A DNA stretch of 28,943 bases, taken from positions 25,155-54,097 of the forward strand of contig KQ964476.1 in NCBI GenBank assembly GCA_001566745.1. The letters run 5' to 3'. Under the pieces are notes generated by a model, which saw only the letters and a list, made by a program, of their open reading frames with translations, did not search any database and was not told the origin of the DNA. This stretch comes from Conidiobolus coronatus NRRL 28638. Its lineage: Eukaryota > Entomophthoromycota > Entomophthoromycetes > Entomophthorales > Conidiobolaceae. Position numbers and translations under genes: made by a program. Below are positions 11,360 to 25,095 of the stretch, in pieces (position 1 is the stretch's first letter; every line of letters begins with the position of its first letter).

Positions 11360-13025
11360 ATTAAGTTTTTATATGTTTTTTAAAATGATTATTTATATAT
11401 GAATTTATGTTTTTTATGAAGGGGAGCGGTATATTTTTTTTGAGAAGATAGTTTAGTTAATATTAATACAGAATAAATTAAGTTGTTATTTCAGCTGTTA
11501 GCTAAAAAAATAGTTAATTTTTAATTATATAACCAATAGTAGAATTGGGTATATTGAAATCAACTGTTGAAATCTATTATTGAATTTAGAAAAAAATTAG
11601 AGTTCGTTTTTATGCTTTTTATATATTATTTCTTTTTCGATGGTATTATTATTGTAATTTTTAATTATAAGAATAAGATGGTAAGTTTATAGTAGAAAAT
11701 TTTTAACTTAATTATTTAAATAATTTCCAATAAAAAAGGGAATAATAAAATTTTTTATCCAGATATTACCTTAAAATATTTAATTGCATAAGACGATAAT
11801 TGTCAGCTAATACTGATAAAAATTTGAGGATGTCTTAATTCAACAAGTGGATGTAAATAATTTATCTGATAATTTCAGTAAAATATAATTGTGTGTGGAA
11901 TTGAAGTTACAACCTTTTTTAATTTACAATATCCAATCTCTATCCTCTAAATCCTTCATTAATTAGCCCCAACAGTAAAATATCTATTCATAAAAGAACT
12001 GATAGAAATATAATTTTGCTCGTTTCGCTAAAGAATAAGTATATGTATGCTAATGAATACAATATACTTACATAGATCTATATACTAATAGTATCAATTT
12101 ATGAGCTTTTAAAAAAATCAAGTCCACATACTGTGCCCTAACCAAGCTTTTTAAAAATTATTTTCAACTCATTTAGCAATTTAACTGGTTTCCATCTCTT
12201 CAACTATTTGAGATTTGCTGTATTTACTAAACTAGATTAATAAAATTATGCACTCAATATTGAATTCTAATTATATTTTTTGTTTCTTGTTAATCTTTCA
12301 AAAAATTTAAAAAATACCATATATTATATTTAGCTCGTGATTATAGTCTAATTAATTTTAAACTAACATTTAATTAATAAGTGCCTATGAATAACTTTAA
12401 CAGAAGTAGAGCTTAAATGACTGCTTTCAATATATTAAAACGGTTAATATATTAAAACTTCATGCTATTTAAAAAAATCAAATCACAATTCTCCAAAATG
12501 ATGCAATAAAAATTTTTCTATATATTTATGCAAATTGAATAAACATGAATTTGAATCAAATAAAGTTTAGCTTTTGAAAAAATTTACTTAAACAAGGAAT
12601 TAGAAGGTCAAATAACTAAATCTATATTAGTTAAGGGTAAAGGACTGTTACTCTTTGAAGAAGTGTCAAAGTAAGTAAATATTTCAAATGATTTAATACT
12701 GTATTTACAGCTATAACGTGATTAATTGGACTGGTTTTGTATTAATAGTATTGAGAACAAGTGATTATTCGGTTTTTTGTTTATTTTTTCCAATTTAACC
12801 ATATCTATTAGCTGAATCAGATATACTATTCAGCTCCAGACTAACTTTATCATGTTTTTTGTTAGAGAGCTGTGTAAAAATTAATTAATTTCCGTAATGT
12901 GTTATTACTCATATTAGATATGTTCAAAAATAATAGTTACAGAGAGAAAAAAGAGAGTTTTAGGTGGAAAATTTTAGATGACGTATAAATATAATAAAAT
13001 AAATATATTCTCTATTTAATTAAAT
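11360..13025. other. Gene-poor AT-rich region
   Basis: TATA-like TATATAAAT at 11399-11391 probably serves the nucleotidyltransferase gene. At about 12565-12672 on the plus strand there is a 34-codon open stretch containing LNKELEGQITKSILVKGKG and ending at a TAA that overlaps a donor-like CAAA|GTAAGT; it may be a gene relic. Nothing else is supported. Confidence 0.35.
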
Positions 13026-13031
13026 AAAAAA
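13026..13031 (-). terminator. Pol III T-run terminator of tRNA-Thr
   Basis: Six T on the minus strand, about 10 nt after the tRNA discriminator base. Confidence 0.8.
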
Positions 13032-13041
13032 GGATTCTTGA

Positions 13042-13113
13042 TGCCTTCTACGTGAATCGAACACGTGACCTTCCGCTTACTAGGCGGACGCTCTGCCAAC
13101 TGAGCCAAGAAGG
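13042..13113 (-). tRNA. tRNA-Thr (anticodon AGU), first base lost in the gap
   Basis: Reads on the minus strand from 13113 down. The cloverleaf has acceptor (G)CCUUCU / AGAAGGC with discriminator A, a D arm containing GGCUCAGUUGG, anticodon stem UCCGC/GCGGA with loop CUAGUAA, and a T arm with GUUCGAUUC. Anticodon AGU is at 13081-13079, at tRNA positions 34-36, and reads ACU threonine codons after A34 modification. No intron; CCA is not encoded, as expected in eukaryotes. The G at position 1 falls on the first N of the assembly gap, so the gene is one base short only because of the gap. Confidence 0.95.
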
Positions 13114-13523
13114 NNNNNNNNNNNNNNNNNNNNNNNNNNNNNNNNNNNNNNNNNNNNNNNNNNNNNNNNNNNNNNNNNNNNNNNNNNNNNNNNNNNNNNN
13201 NNNNNNNNNNNNNNNNNNNNNNNNNNNNNNNNNNNNNNNNNNNNNNNNNNNNNNNNNNNNNNNNNNNNNNNNNNNNNNNNNNNNNNNNNNNNNNNNNNNN
13301 NNNNNNNNNNNNNNNNNNNNNNNNNNNNNNNNNNNNNNNNNNNNNNNNNNNNNNNNNNNNNNNNNNNNNNNNNNNNNNNNNNNNNNNNNNNNNNNNNNNN
13401 NNNNNNNNNNNNNNNNNNNNNNNNNNNNNNNNNNNNNNNNNNNNNNNNNNNNNNNNNNNNNNNNNNNNNNNNNNNNNNNNNNNNNNNNNNNNNNNNNNNN
13501 NNNNNNNNNNNNNNNNNNNNNNN
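13114..13523. other. Assembly gap (410 N)
   Basis: Unresolved bases. The gap hides the 5' flank of the tRNA and probably part of the promoter of MetAP2 copy 2, whose start codon is 97 bp downstream. An apparent ORF through the N run is an artefact. Confidence 1.
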
Positions 13524-13616
13524 TTTTTATTACTTAAAATTTTTTAAAAAAAAGTAAAAACTAGACTTTAATATCTAAATAAATTTTTTATTATTTTTTA
13601 TTGAAAATATTAATAA

Positions 13617-17624
<4,008 letters not shown>

Positions 17625-17765
17625 ATTAACTTAAATTACTTCTATATACTTTTTATTATCTTTGCTTAATTCTCTTCTATTTTAAATATAAAATACGCTT
17701 TCAATTTTACTCAATAATTTATCTCTATACAAATCAAACCAGATCTTGTTATGGTACAATAGATA

Positions 17766-18008
17766 TGAAAGGTTCTGGTTAAAACGAGGAAAGTTTGTCC
17801 AAAATTTTTATATGAAAAATTCCCAATATTTTTGATTTTTAGTTGCCTAAAGCTTATCAAAGAGTATCTGTTATAAAGTAAAGTTAATATGATATTATCA
17901 TCAACACTCTTAAATAATTACTATACACAATGAAAACTGGATATAAAAAAGTTAAAATTTTGAACTGAGTTCATACAAAATTTGAATCAAATTAACCAGA
18001 ATTACTCA
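17766..18008 (+). mobile_element. MITE copy B (about 243 bp)
   Basis: TA at 17764-17765 and 18009-18010 flank ends TGAAAGGTTCTGGTTAA and TTAACCAGAATTACTCA, whose inner 11 bases (TTCTGGTTAAA against TTTAACCAGAA-like) are inverted repeats. Strong matches to copies A and C at both terminal blocks. Non-coding. It sits just downstream of MetAP2 copy 3 and may overlap its 3' UTR. Confidence 0.8.
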
Positions 18009-18399
18009 TATGATTTTAGTTGTAGATTTAAAATTATTTCAAATTTTACCAGTAAAAATACATTTATTATACTAGTAACAAGATTTAGGCTGTATTATAA
18101 TAATCTTTTATAGTTAAATGACGTAATCAAATGACACCTAAAATAAATTTAGTTTAATATTTGAGGTAATATAGCAAAATGCAGAAATATGGTTAATTAC
18201 TGTGTGGATTTACAATTGAGACAGTCTACTAATTAATTAAATTGTTAAATTATCACCACAATTGTGAAAAAAATTATGTGAAAAGCCACTCTTCCATCAC
18301 TAGATTATAAGTTGACTGTTATAATATTGATTTAGATATAATTTTATTTATTAAATAAGAATGTACATAGAGAAGAAAAAGGAAATATTAACATAATTT
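18009..18399. other. AT-rich spacer
   Basis: Lies between MITE copy B and the stop of small protein 3. No gene or clear signal seen. Confidence 0.5.
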
Positions 18400-18828
18400 T
18401 TAAGTTGCTATAGGGCGAGGTGGCAAAGGAGAATATCTGCTTATCGATTGTTTGTTGCTTTTGCCACTTGGTTGTTTGCTACTTCTAGCACTTGGAAGAT
18501 TACTGGTTCTAGTACTTGGGCATATACTAGAAAATGATCTATCACGAAAATCTACTGAATTTAATCGATTAGTCTCTTCAAAGTAGTGACTCCAATCCAG
18601 TTTGCTCTTATCTGCCATATAACTCTCATACTTTCTTATTTCCGCTCTTCTTGTGCTTTTGGATACCATACTTGATGGAGGCAGATCTTCTTTAACTACT
18701 ACTGGAAAGTCTTCTTTAACTACTGCTGTTTCTTTCTTCTTGCCACTTTTCACTTTATTATCTTTATTAAATATCTTCTTGAAAAAATTTATAATACCAT
18801 TAGACTTAAGCTTTTCACTCAGTTTCAT
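18400..18828 (-). CDS. Small WxxYF-motif protein 3 (unknown function)
   Basis: 142-residue intronless ORF, unknown function, longest of the three family members. The N-terminus is amphipathic and basic (IINFFKKIFNKDNKVKSGKKK, about 12-32), followed by two similar short units (VVKEDFPV and VVKEDLPP, about 37-51). The motif LDWSHYFE lies at residues 77-84. A Ser/Arg/Pro-rich low-complexity tail ends in SPLPPRPIAT; the PxxP-like end might contact SH3-type domains, but this is speculation. It shares the DNA pattern TTCAAAGTAnnnACTCCAnTC at the motif with the protein at 1466-1756. A TATATAAATAG box lies about 60-68 bp upstream. No signal peptide or membrane span. I see no closer neighbour that hints at function. 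Confidence 0.7.
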   Translation of the reverse strand: MKLSEKLKSNGIINFFKKIFNKDNKVKSGKKKETAVVKEDFPVVVKEDLPPSSMVSKSTRRAEIRKYESYMADKSKLDWSHYFEETNRLNSVDFRDRSFSSICPSTRTSNLPSARSSKQPSGKSNKQSISRYSPLPPRPIAT

Positions 18829-18885
18829 TATTAAACTACTATTATTATAAAAAAGAATAAGTGAATAACTAAAGCTGGGTAGAAT

Positions 18886-18896
18886 CTATTTATATA
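18886..18896 (-). promoter_or_regulatory. TATA box of small protein 3
   Basis: Reads TATATAAATAG on the minus strand, about 58-68 bp upstream of the ATG at 18828. Confidence 0.5.
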
Positions 18897-20233
18897 TATT
18901 CTTAAACTTCGGATTAATTAATTATTAATATTGTATTTTAATTAAAAATTGAATTAAACTCCAATCATATTAATATATTTTATACAGGTTAGCTTTAATT
19001 TTTTCCTTATATAAATTAAAAATCTGTATTACTATACCTGCATAAATTTATAATTCGACAAAAGCTGTTTGCTAGCAACCAAAAGTTTTTCACCAAGTAT
19101 TGATCATTACATAGATATTAATAGATTGCACTACTGGCTTTGAGCTTAGGAGTATATCTTGAAAAGTTGAGTTGCTCGTTGAATAAGCGATTTTTATATA
19201 ATACTGGTATGCTATTAACAATATTATTAAAATTCACTTTTCTATACATAGTACCTATTGAGTCATAATAAAACAATTGGCTTATTTAAATAAATCAAAA
19301 AGTTAATAAAATTAAATTAAATAGCAATATACAGTTATATACAAATAATATATTTATTCAAACACTGTTATATCGTATTATATTAAATTTGAATAATAGC
19401 TTTGCTATATTACTCTATTTTTCATGTTTTATCGTATCTGGAGGGATTATATTATACCAAATTAATTAAGGATATTTCAGCGAATTCTAGGTTTATTACG
19501 AAATTAACTATATTTGGAAAAACTATTAAGTATTGGGTCTTGGCTTAGATTTAGATATAAGATTTAAAATATAAAATTGATTTGATAATTAGATACACTG
19601 GTTTACTAAATAAGTTATTATAAAAGTTTCCACTATATTCAATATATTTGATATTCAAAAAAAGCACTTTTGAATAAATCAGTATAATATGCTATTAGCT
19701 TCAAAAGACTTATACTTTATTGAGTTACACATGTTAGCATTTAATAATATTTAGCCTATAATTATGAAAGATCAGAAAAGTTGAATTTACCCCAAAAATT
19801 TTTAGTTAAAAAGTATAAGTTAAAGGAGTTAAAATAAACGTTTATATAGCGATCATAACTAAATAAATATAAACTAGTGAATGTTCTAATTTACTAAAAT
19901 AATATTATTAGATTGCTATCATCATAACTAGGAAAAATTAGTGCTATATAAGTACTTTGAATTTTTTTAGCAATAGATATTGGATATATGCTAATTTTTT
20001 ATAACTCATAGTTTATATTAATTTCTAGATAATTAGTTATAAGCTATAATTATTTAGGTTGTATAATCCATCAAAATAGTTATAATACCTAATTAATCTC
20101 TGAACAAAACAAATCTTAATCATTAAAACAAGATTATTCAGCTTCTAATTCGTCAATTTTTCTAATTCAAAATATTTGCTTTTTTACTGATTTTCTATAC
20201 TCCATTGACTCCAAACTAATTTTCTTGGAAAGA
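18897..20233. other. Gene-poor AT-rich region
   Basis: No gene, repeat or RNA signal that I can support. Confidence 0.5.
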
Positions 20234-20381
20234 CTCCTGAGTAAGAATCTGTTGGAAGATTAAAAGTGCTCAAGTGGAGAGAGTTGAGGGAACCGTCTGC
20301 TAACTTACCTTGTTAGATAAACTTCCCCATACTAGTAGAATAGGAAGATTTGCAACTGGCTAGACTTATTACATATATAAA
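20234..20381 (+). promoter_or_regulatory. Promoter of Gly-rich secreted protein 1, with blocks shared with paralog 2
   Basis: Contains CTCCTGAG (20234-20241), TCAAGTGGAGA (20270-20280), GCTAACTTACCTTGTTAGA (20299-20317) and a TATATAAA box (20374-20381). The first three match CTCCTGAG, TCAATTGGAGA and GCTTAATTACCTAGTTAGA upstream of the paralog, in the same order and with spacing that differs by 1-3 bases. The TATA box is 87 bp before the ATG. Shared blocks in otherwise diverged sequence suggest retained transcription-factor sites. Confidence 0.6.
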
Positions 20382-20460
20382 CGCTATCACCTGCACCAAT
20401 TATTATTAGTTAACTAAGTTTTTTATACTCTATTTTTTATATAATAATATAATTTTAATA

Positions 20461-21147
20461 ATGCAATTATTAAGTACTATCGCTCTAATCGCTTCTTCGG
20501 TTATTGCTTCACCTTTACTAGGATTAGAAGGAGGACCTGGTGTTGCTGATAGAAACACTTTAGGAGCTACTGTTGATAATCTCCTAGGTACTAACAATTT
20601 GCAAGGTACTACTGCACCAGGATCTATCGGAAATGATGTAGACTGTATACTTGGTAACTGTAACACAGGTCGTGGTAGAAATAATGGCGGAGGTGGTCTA
20701 TTAGGTGGGCTTCTTGGTAATGGAAACGGAGGCGGTTTGCTGGGAGGACTCCTCGGTGGTAATAATGGCTACGGAAATGGTTATGGAAATGGCTATGGTC
20801 ATGGATACGGCGATGAATATGGCCATGGGTATGGTGATGAATACGGTAATGGATACGGTGCTGGATATGGTGGTGAATATGGAAATGGCTATGGTAGCGA
20901 TTATGGAAGCGGATATGGTATTGGCTATGGTTCTGATATCCATCACGGAAGCGGATATGGATCAGATTACGGCTATGGTAATAACTATGATGTCCATGGA
21001 GGAGCTGGTTATGATAACTATGGCAATGGAGGATATGGAGATAGTTATGACAGTTATGGCAGTGGAGGATATGGAGATAGCTACGACAGTTACGGTAATG
21101 GAGGACACGTTGACTCACATGTCGATAATTACAATACAGGGTATTAA
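20461..21147 (+). CDS. Secreted Gly/Tyr-rich protein 1 with one CX4C module
   Basis: 228 residues. A hydrophobic signal peptide (1-16, likely cut after VIA) is followed by a module of about 40 residues: GGPGVADRNTLGATVDNLLG, then TTAPGSIGNDVDC and a CX4C pair at C62/C67. A linker of Gly/Leu (LLGGLLG repeats, about 79-100) leads to a long tail (about 103-228) of YGNGYG, YGDEYG, YGSDYG and GYGDSYDSYG repeats rich in Gly, Tyr, His and Asp. There is no membrane anchor beyond the signal peptide. It is probably a wall, adhesive or extracellular matrix protein, judged from composition only; I know no named family for the CX4C module. A paralog with three modules follows 1.5 kb downstream on the same strand, with related promoter and 3' UTR. 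Confidence 0.88.
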   Translation: MQLLSTIALIASSVIASPLLGLEGGPGVADRNTLGATVDNLLGTNNLQGTTAPGSIGNDVDCILGNCNTGRGRNNGGGGLLGGLLGNGNGGGLLGGLLGGNNGYGNGYGNGYGHGYGDEYGHGYGDEYGNGYGAGYGGEYGNGYGSDYGSGYGIGYGSDIHHGSGYGSDYGYGNNYDVHGGAGYDNYGNGGYGDSYDSYGSGGYGDSYDSYGNGGHVDSHVDNYNTGY

Positions 21148-21203
21148 GAACTCCTACCAATTAATCTATACTTCAGCCGAGCTATTTTCAAAACCAATTT
21201 TAT

Positions 21204-21222
21204 CTTTAAATAACGTTTTTCT
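21204..21222 (+). promoter_or_regulatory. Conserved 3'-UTR motif of Gly-rich protein 1
   Basis: CTTTAAATAACGTTTTTCT, 57 bp after the stop, identical in all 19 bases to 23662-23680 after the paralog. Both are followed by ATTTTAATAAAT, a likely poly(A) signal. Confidence 0.55.
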
Positions 21223-22437
21223 TACACTTTTCTACCCTATTTTAATAAATTTTATACAATCAATTAATAATCAAAGGTCATCTTACTGTTTACTCTTGAA
21301 TTTTCAATAATAGCAATATTTATATATAATTATTAGTTTGGTCTGTTAAACCTATTTATCTTTTAACTTTGAATTTGTTCCTAGCAAGCAATTAAAGCTG
21401 TAATTATTATCTATAGTAAAATATTAATGAAGCTATTTATATTTTTATAGCATTTAGAACATTTATATTTTTATATTTATTAACCAAATTTTGTCTAACT
21501 ATCAAAGTTAAATTCTCTCTATCATGATCATTCTTTTATAATAAAAGCTACTAGAAGTCTTGTTATAAACATCGTTAATATTAAAATTACTTTATTATTA
21601 CTATACGCCACGCAAATACCATTAATTAAAATAATGCAATAAAGCCCATTACATTTCAAGATATATTATATTGCTAAATCAAGAAATATCAAAATAACAC
21701 TAAATTTGAGTACACTTAACGATAGATTGTCAATAAAAAAAGCACATTAATATGCAATCTAAAAAGGAATAAAATCTGTTAAGAAAAGTCTGCTTTAATA
21801 AATAGGAGATTACTAAATATTCTATCAATTATTTCTGTTACTGATCAACTTTTTAACTTTTTTAAATCTCGTGGTAAATTGATTTGGAGATCAATTATGT
21901 AGTTATTTCTTGTTCCTTTCATTAATAAAAAATTGCTAGCTTTTTAGTATATTTCTAATTGAAATATAAATATGTTATATCGATTATTATATTAATATTT
22001 TGATAATCTAGCTCTATATTAGTGAAACAATAATAATTTTATTATCTTTAATACACTAATCTAAATTTGTTTCCATCAAGAGCAGTTGTCAAAATTTTTA
22101 CACTCTACCCCACTCAAAACTAGTCTATTTAGTAATATAGATTTTCAACGGTTTTTATTATTAAAATTATTGATCTAAATTAACAACTGATTGTTTTTGT
22201 ATTAATAGACTGGTTTTATATATTTACTGCTATTCTAGATAAGCTTTAATAAACTATAATAGTATAAAAACTATCATTATTGTTAACTATTTTATCTATT
22301 AATCTTATTTATAAGTTAATTAATAGCAAAATTGATAACGTTTATTGCACTAAACCATTATATTTATCTCCATCTTATTACCCATATTATTCATTATTCT
22401 AAATTCCCCAATTTGTATTGAAATTGATTTTTCAAAG
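21223..22437. other. Intergenic region between the Gly-rich paralogs
   Basis: Apart from the poly(A)-like ATTTTAATAAAT just after 21223, I see no gene or repeat. AT-rich. Confidence 0.5.
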
Positions 22438-22586
22438 CTCCTGAGCGTCAATTGGATAGTTCAAAGGAAACTAAAATCAATTGGAGATTTACTGAAGATA
22501 ATGAGCTTAATTACCTAGTTAGAGCCCTTCTCCATTAATGAGCTACCAACAATTTTCCAGTCTCTTTTTCATATCTAATATAAATA
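22438..22586 (+). promoter_or_regulatory. Promoter of Gly-rich secreted protein 2, with blocks shared with paralog 1
   Basis: CTCCTGAG (22438-22445), TCAATTGGAGA (22477-22487), GCTTAATTACCTAGTTAGA (22505-22523) and a TATAAATA box (22579-22586), 79 bp before the ATG. Order and spacing match the promoter of paralog 1. Confidence 0.6.
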
Positions 22587-22657
22587 CATAACGTTCAGCA
22601 TAATAATTATCATAAATTAATAAGTTTTTATATCTCCCATTTTTAATAATTAATAAA

Positions 22658-23602
22658 ATGCTTTCTTTAATAAAGTTTTCTTTAATTGCTAATATTATTG
22701 TTGGTGCTCCTCAAGTTCTTAACTTGGCTGGTGGCCCTGGTGTTGCAAATAGAAACACTTTGGGCTCAGATGTCGATGATATTCTTGGAACTAACAATTC
22801 ACCAGGAACTACTGCACCAGGATCTATTGGTAACGATGTTGACTGTCTTCTTAATGAATGCCGTAGTGGAAATGGCATCCGTGGAGGTGTTTCTGGAGGA
22901 AGAGTTGCCGATAGAGGTACTCTCGGTGCTACTGTAGATGATGTTCTTGGAACTAACAATGTACCAGGGACTACCTCTCCAGGATCCCTAGGAAATGACG
23001 TAGACTGTCTCTTGGGTGAATGTAACAATGGAAGCCTCAGAAATGGAAGAGGGAGAGGAGGAGATAGGGGTACTATTGGTGCTGCTGTAGACGGTCTTCT
23101 TGGAACTAGCAATATTCCAGGATCTACCTCTCCAGGTTCTCTTGGCAATGATGTTGACTGTATTTTAGGACAATGCAATCAAGGCCGCGGTGGAAACGGC
23201 GGTGGTCTGTTAGGAGGACTCCTAGGCGGTGGTGGCAATGGTAGTGGTGGTAACGGTGGCGGGCTTTTAGGTGGTCTATTAGGCGGTGGTGGTAACAGTG
23301 GCGGTCTATTAGGCGGAGTACTTGGAAATGGAAACGGAGGAGGTTTGTTGGGAGGACTCCTCGGTGGTGGCAACAATGGCTACGGAAATGGACATGGATA
23401 CGGATACGGTGACGAATACGGTCACGGTTTCGGTCATGGATATGGTAATGAATATGGCCATGGTGGAGACTATGGCTTTGGCTCTCATCACGGAAATGGC
23501 TATGATAGCGGCTACAATGTACACGGTGGTCCCGGATATGACAACTATGGCAGTTATGGGCACTCAAATGGTCACCATGGCAATTACAACATAGGATACT
23601 AA
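22658..23602 (+). CDS. Secreted Gly/Tyr-rich protein 2 with three CX4C modules
   Basis: 314 residues, paralog of the protein at 20461-21147. Signal peptide 1-17 (likely cut near VGA). Three tandem modules follow, each with the pattern RGTLGATVDDVLGTNN, PGTTSPGSLGNDVDC and a CX4C pair: C63/C68, C117/C122 and C168/C173. They are separated by short Gly/Arg linkers, giving module spacings of 54 and 51 residues. After this come LLGGLLGGGG repeats (about 183-237) and a Gly/Tyr/His tail ending NYNIGY, close to the NYNTGY end of paralog 1. Six cysteines and no others suggest intramodule disulfides. Extracellular structural or surface role is inferred from composition. The modules differ from each other at silent and coding sites, so the expansion is not brand new. 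Confidence 0.88.
   Translation: MLSLIKFSLIANIIVGAPQVLNLAGGPGVANRNTLGSDVDDILGTNNSPGTTAPGSIGNDVDCLLNECRSGNGIRGGVSGGRVADRGTLGATVDDVLGTNNVPGTTSPGSLGNDVDCLLGECNNGSLRNGRGRGGDRGTIGAAVDGLLGTSNIPGSTSPGSLGNDVDCILGQCNQGRGGNGGGLLGGLLGGGGNGSGGNGGGLLGGLLGGGGNSGGLLGGVLGNGNGGGLLGGLLGGGNNGYGNGHGYGYGDEYGHGFGHGYGNEYGHGGDYGFGSHHGNGYDSGYNVHGGPGYDNYGSYGHSNGHHGNYNIGY
22745..23176 (+). repeat. Three tandem coding repeats (CX4C modules)
   Basis: Module 1 at about 22745-22861, module 2 at about 22904-23023 and module 3 at about 23063-23176, each encoding about 38-40 residues. Paralog 1 has one such module at about residues 29-67. Confidence 0.8.
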
Positions 23603-23661
23603 GTTCAGTATTTATCGAATCATAATCTAACATTATAGCTTTTTATATTCAAAACTCTTAA

Positions 23662-23680
23662 CTTTAAATAACGTTTTTCT
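23662..23680 (+). promoter_or_regulatory. Conserved 3'-UTR motif of Gly-rich protein 2
   Basis: CTTTAAATAACGTTTTTCT, 60 bp after the stop and identical to 21204-21222. A poly(A)-like ATTTTAATAAAT follows in both. Confidence 0.55.
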
Positions 23681-23789
23681 AATCCATTTTTGATTTTAAT
23701 AAATATAATATATATGTAATATTTTACCTTATAATTCATTATTTTTTTCATAATTTAAATTTTTGATGCAGTTGGAAACATTTGACATA

Positions 23790-24044
23790 GGCAATTCTGG
23801 TTAAAACGAGGAAATTTGTTCAATTTTTTATATGGCAAATTAATAATAATGTTTATTTTTGTATATTTAAAGAGCATTAGCAAATCACCGCTATTTAGTA
23901 AAAGTTAATATTACATATGATGGTTTGATAAATTTTGCTTCTTTAAACAAACCTTTAAATCAATAATAATAATTCACTTATATTAAAGTTAAAATTTTGA
24001 ACAGAACTATACAAATTTGAGTCAAGTTAACCAGAATCACTCAA
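23790..24044 (+). mobile_element. MITE copy C (about 255 bp)
   Basis: Left end GGCAATTCTGGTTAAAACGA, right end GTTAACCAGAATCACTCAA; TA at 23788-23789 and 24045-24046. Terminal blocks match copies A and B strongly (GGTTAAAACGAGGAAA; TATATTAAAGTTAAAATTTT). It starts 187 bp after the stop of Gly-rich protein 2. Non-coding. Confidence 0.78.
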
Positions 24045-24046
24045 TA

Positions 24047-24822
24047 TATTTACGCTAGCTCTGAGTTTAATTATTGCAAAGATACCAAAACTATGCTATT
24101 TGGGTAAAAACGAATCACTGCATCTGTAATATACGCTACAGTATATAAGTCTATTTTAACAGTTGCTTTAATGGCATAGTCTTAGCTTTCAGATTAGACG
24201 GTTTATTACAAGTAACTATGAAATAGCTAATTTTTCATATTGATATAGATATTTATTGCCACAATTTTAACAATATAAAATTAGAATATAGATAGAAAGT
24301 AGATGTCTAAAAACATCATCATTTACCTGATTTTATATGATTCAATAACTAGCTATAGCTTAATATAGCATATCTTATAGTAGTGTAGTCATGAACATTG
24401 CATAAGTATATATCATATAGGAGTTCATTCAAATTATTGAATAGTTTTAAGTAATATGCTAAAATTGACCTATGAGAAATTAGCAATTTTTATATAGTTT
24501 TAATAGCATAGTTATTAACTATTAAGTTCCACTAGTATATGCAGTTTTTCCCAATAACTTAATACCCCATTCAAAATATTACTTTGATAGTCATAAAAAT
24601 TAAAATTTAAGTCAAAATTAGCTAATTCAGCCAATCAGGAGTTGAAACATAGTTTGACTTGTCATTTATATATTAATTCAGAGTATAATGGAACATCCCA
24701 TAACAAATAAGATGATAAAGTCGAATTTCATATTCAAAGATAAAAGAAGGTGACTGAGTCATTAATTAATTCATTTTATTCTAAAATAATAAAAATTAAT
24801 AAATTTAAAATAATAATATATA
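24047..24822. other. AT-rich intergenic region upstream of Sec61-beta
   Basis: Presumably holds the Sec61-beta promoter near its right end; no clean TATA box at the usual distance. No gene or RNA seen. Confidence 0.5.
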
Positions 24823-25095
24823 ATGACTGCTCCTACTGGTAAACCTACTCCTAACCCCCCTAACTTCTCTGGTCCTAGACGTAATATTCGCAAAAGAGCT
24901 ACTGCTAAAGATAATTCTGGCAATCAAGCTCAAGGTCCCAGTACTCAATCTATGCTCCGTTTATATTCCGATGATTCTCCCGGTTTAAAGGTTGATCCTG
25001 TCGTTGTTCTCGTATTAAGTTTAGTTCTCATTGCCTCCGTTTTCGCTCTCCACATTTACGGAAAGCTTACTAAGGCCTTCAAAGCTGACAACTAA
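24823..25095 (+). CDS. Sec61-beta / Sbh1 subunit of the ER protein-conducting channel
   Basis: 90-residue tail-anchored protein of the ER Sec61 translocon, where it sits beside the Sec61-alpha channel and helps cotranslational import. A Pro/Lys/Arg-rich cytosolic N-terminus (1-42) precedes the hallmark SMLRLYSDDSPGLKVDP (43-59), directly followed by one transmembrane helix (about 59-78) and a short luminal tail. Length and arrangement are typical of fungal Sbh1 proteins. Intronless. Codons are richer in C and G at the third position than in the small lineage-specific ORFs, which fits high expression. The ATG is preceded by AT-rich leader and is the only in-frame start giving this N-terminus. 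Confidence 0.97.
   Translation: MTAPTGKPTPNPPNFSGPRRNIRKRATAKDNSGNQAQGPSTQSMLRLYSDDSPGLKVDPVVVLVLSLVLIASVFALHIYGKLTKAFKADN

Noticed and set aside
13052-13537. ORF on the plus strand running through the N gap
   Set aside because: It begins inside the antisense of tRNA-Thr and consists mostly of unknown residues.
20624-21310. His-rich, Met-rich and Ile/Thr-rich ORFs overlapping the Gly-rich genes (also at 23124-23633)
   Set aside because: Shadows of the GGN/TAY repeat coding sequence in other frames; no independent support.
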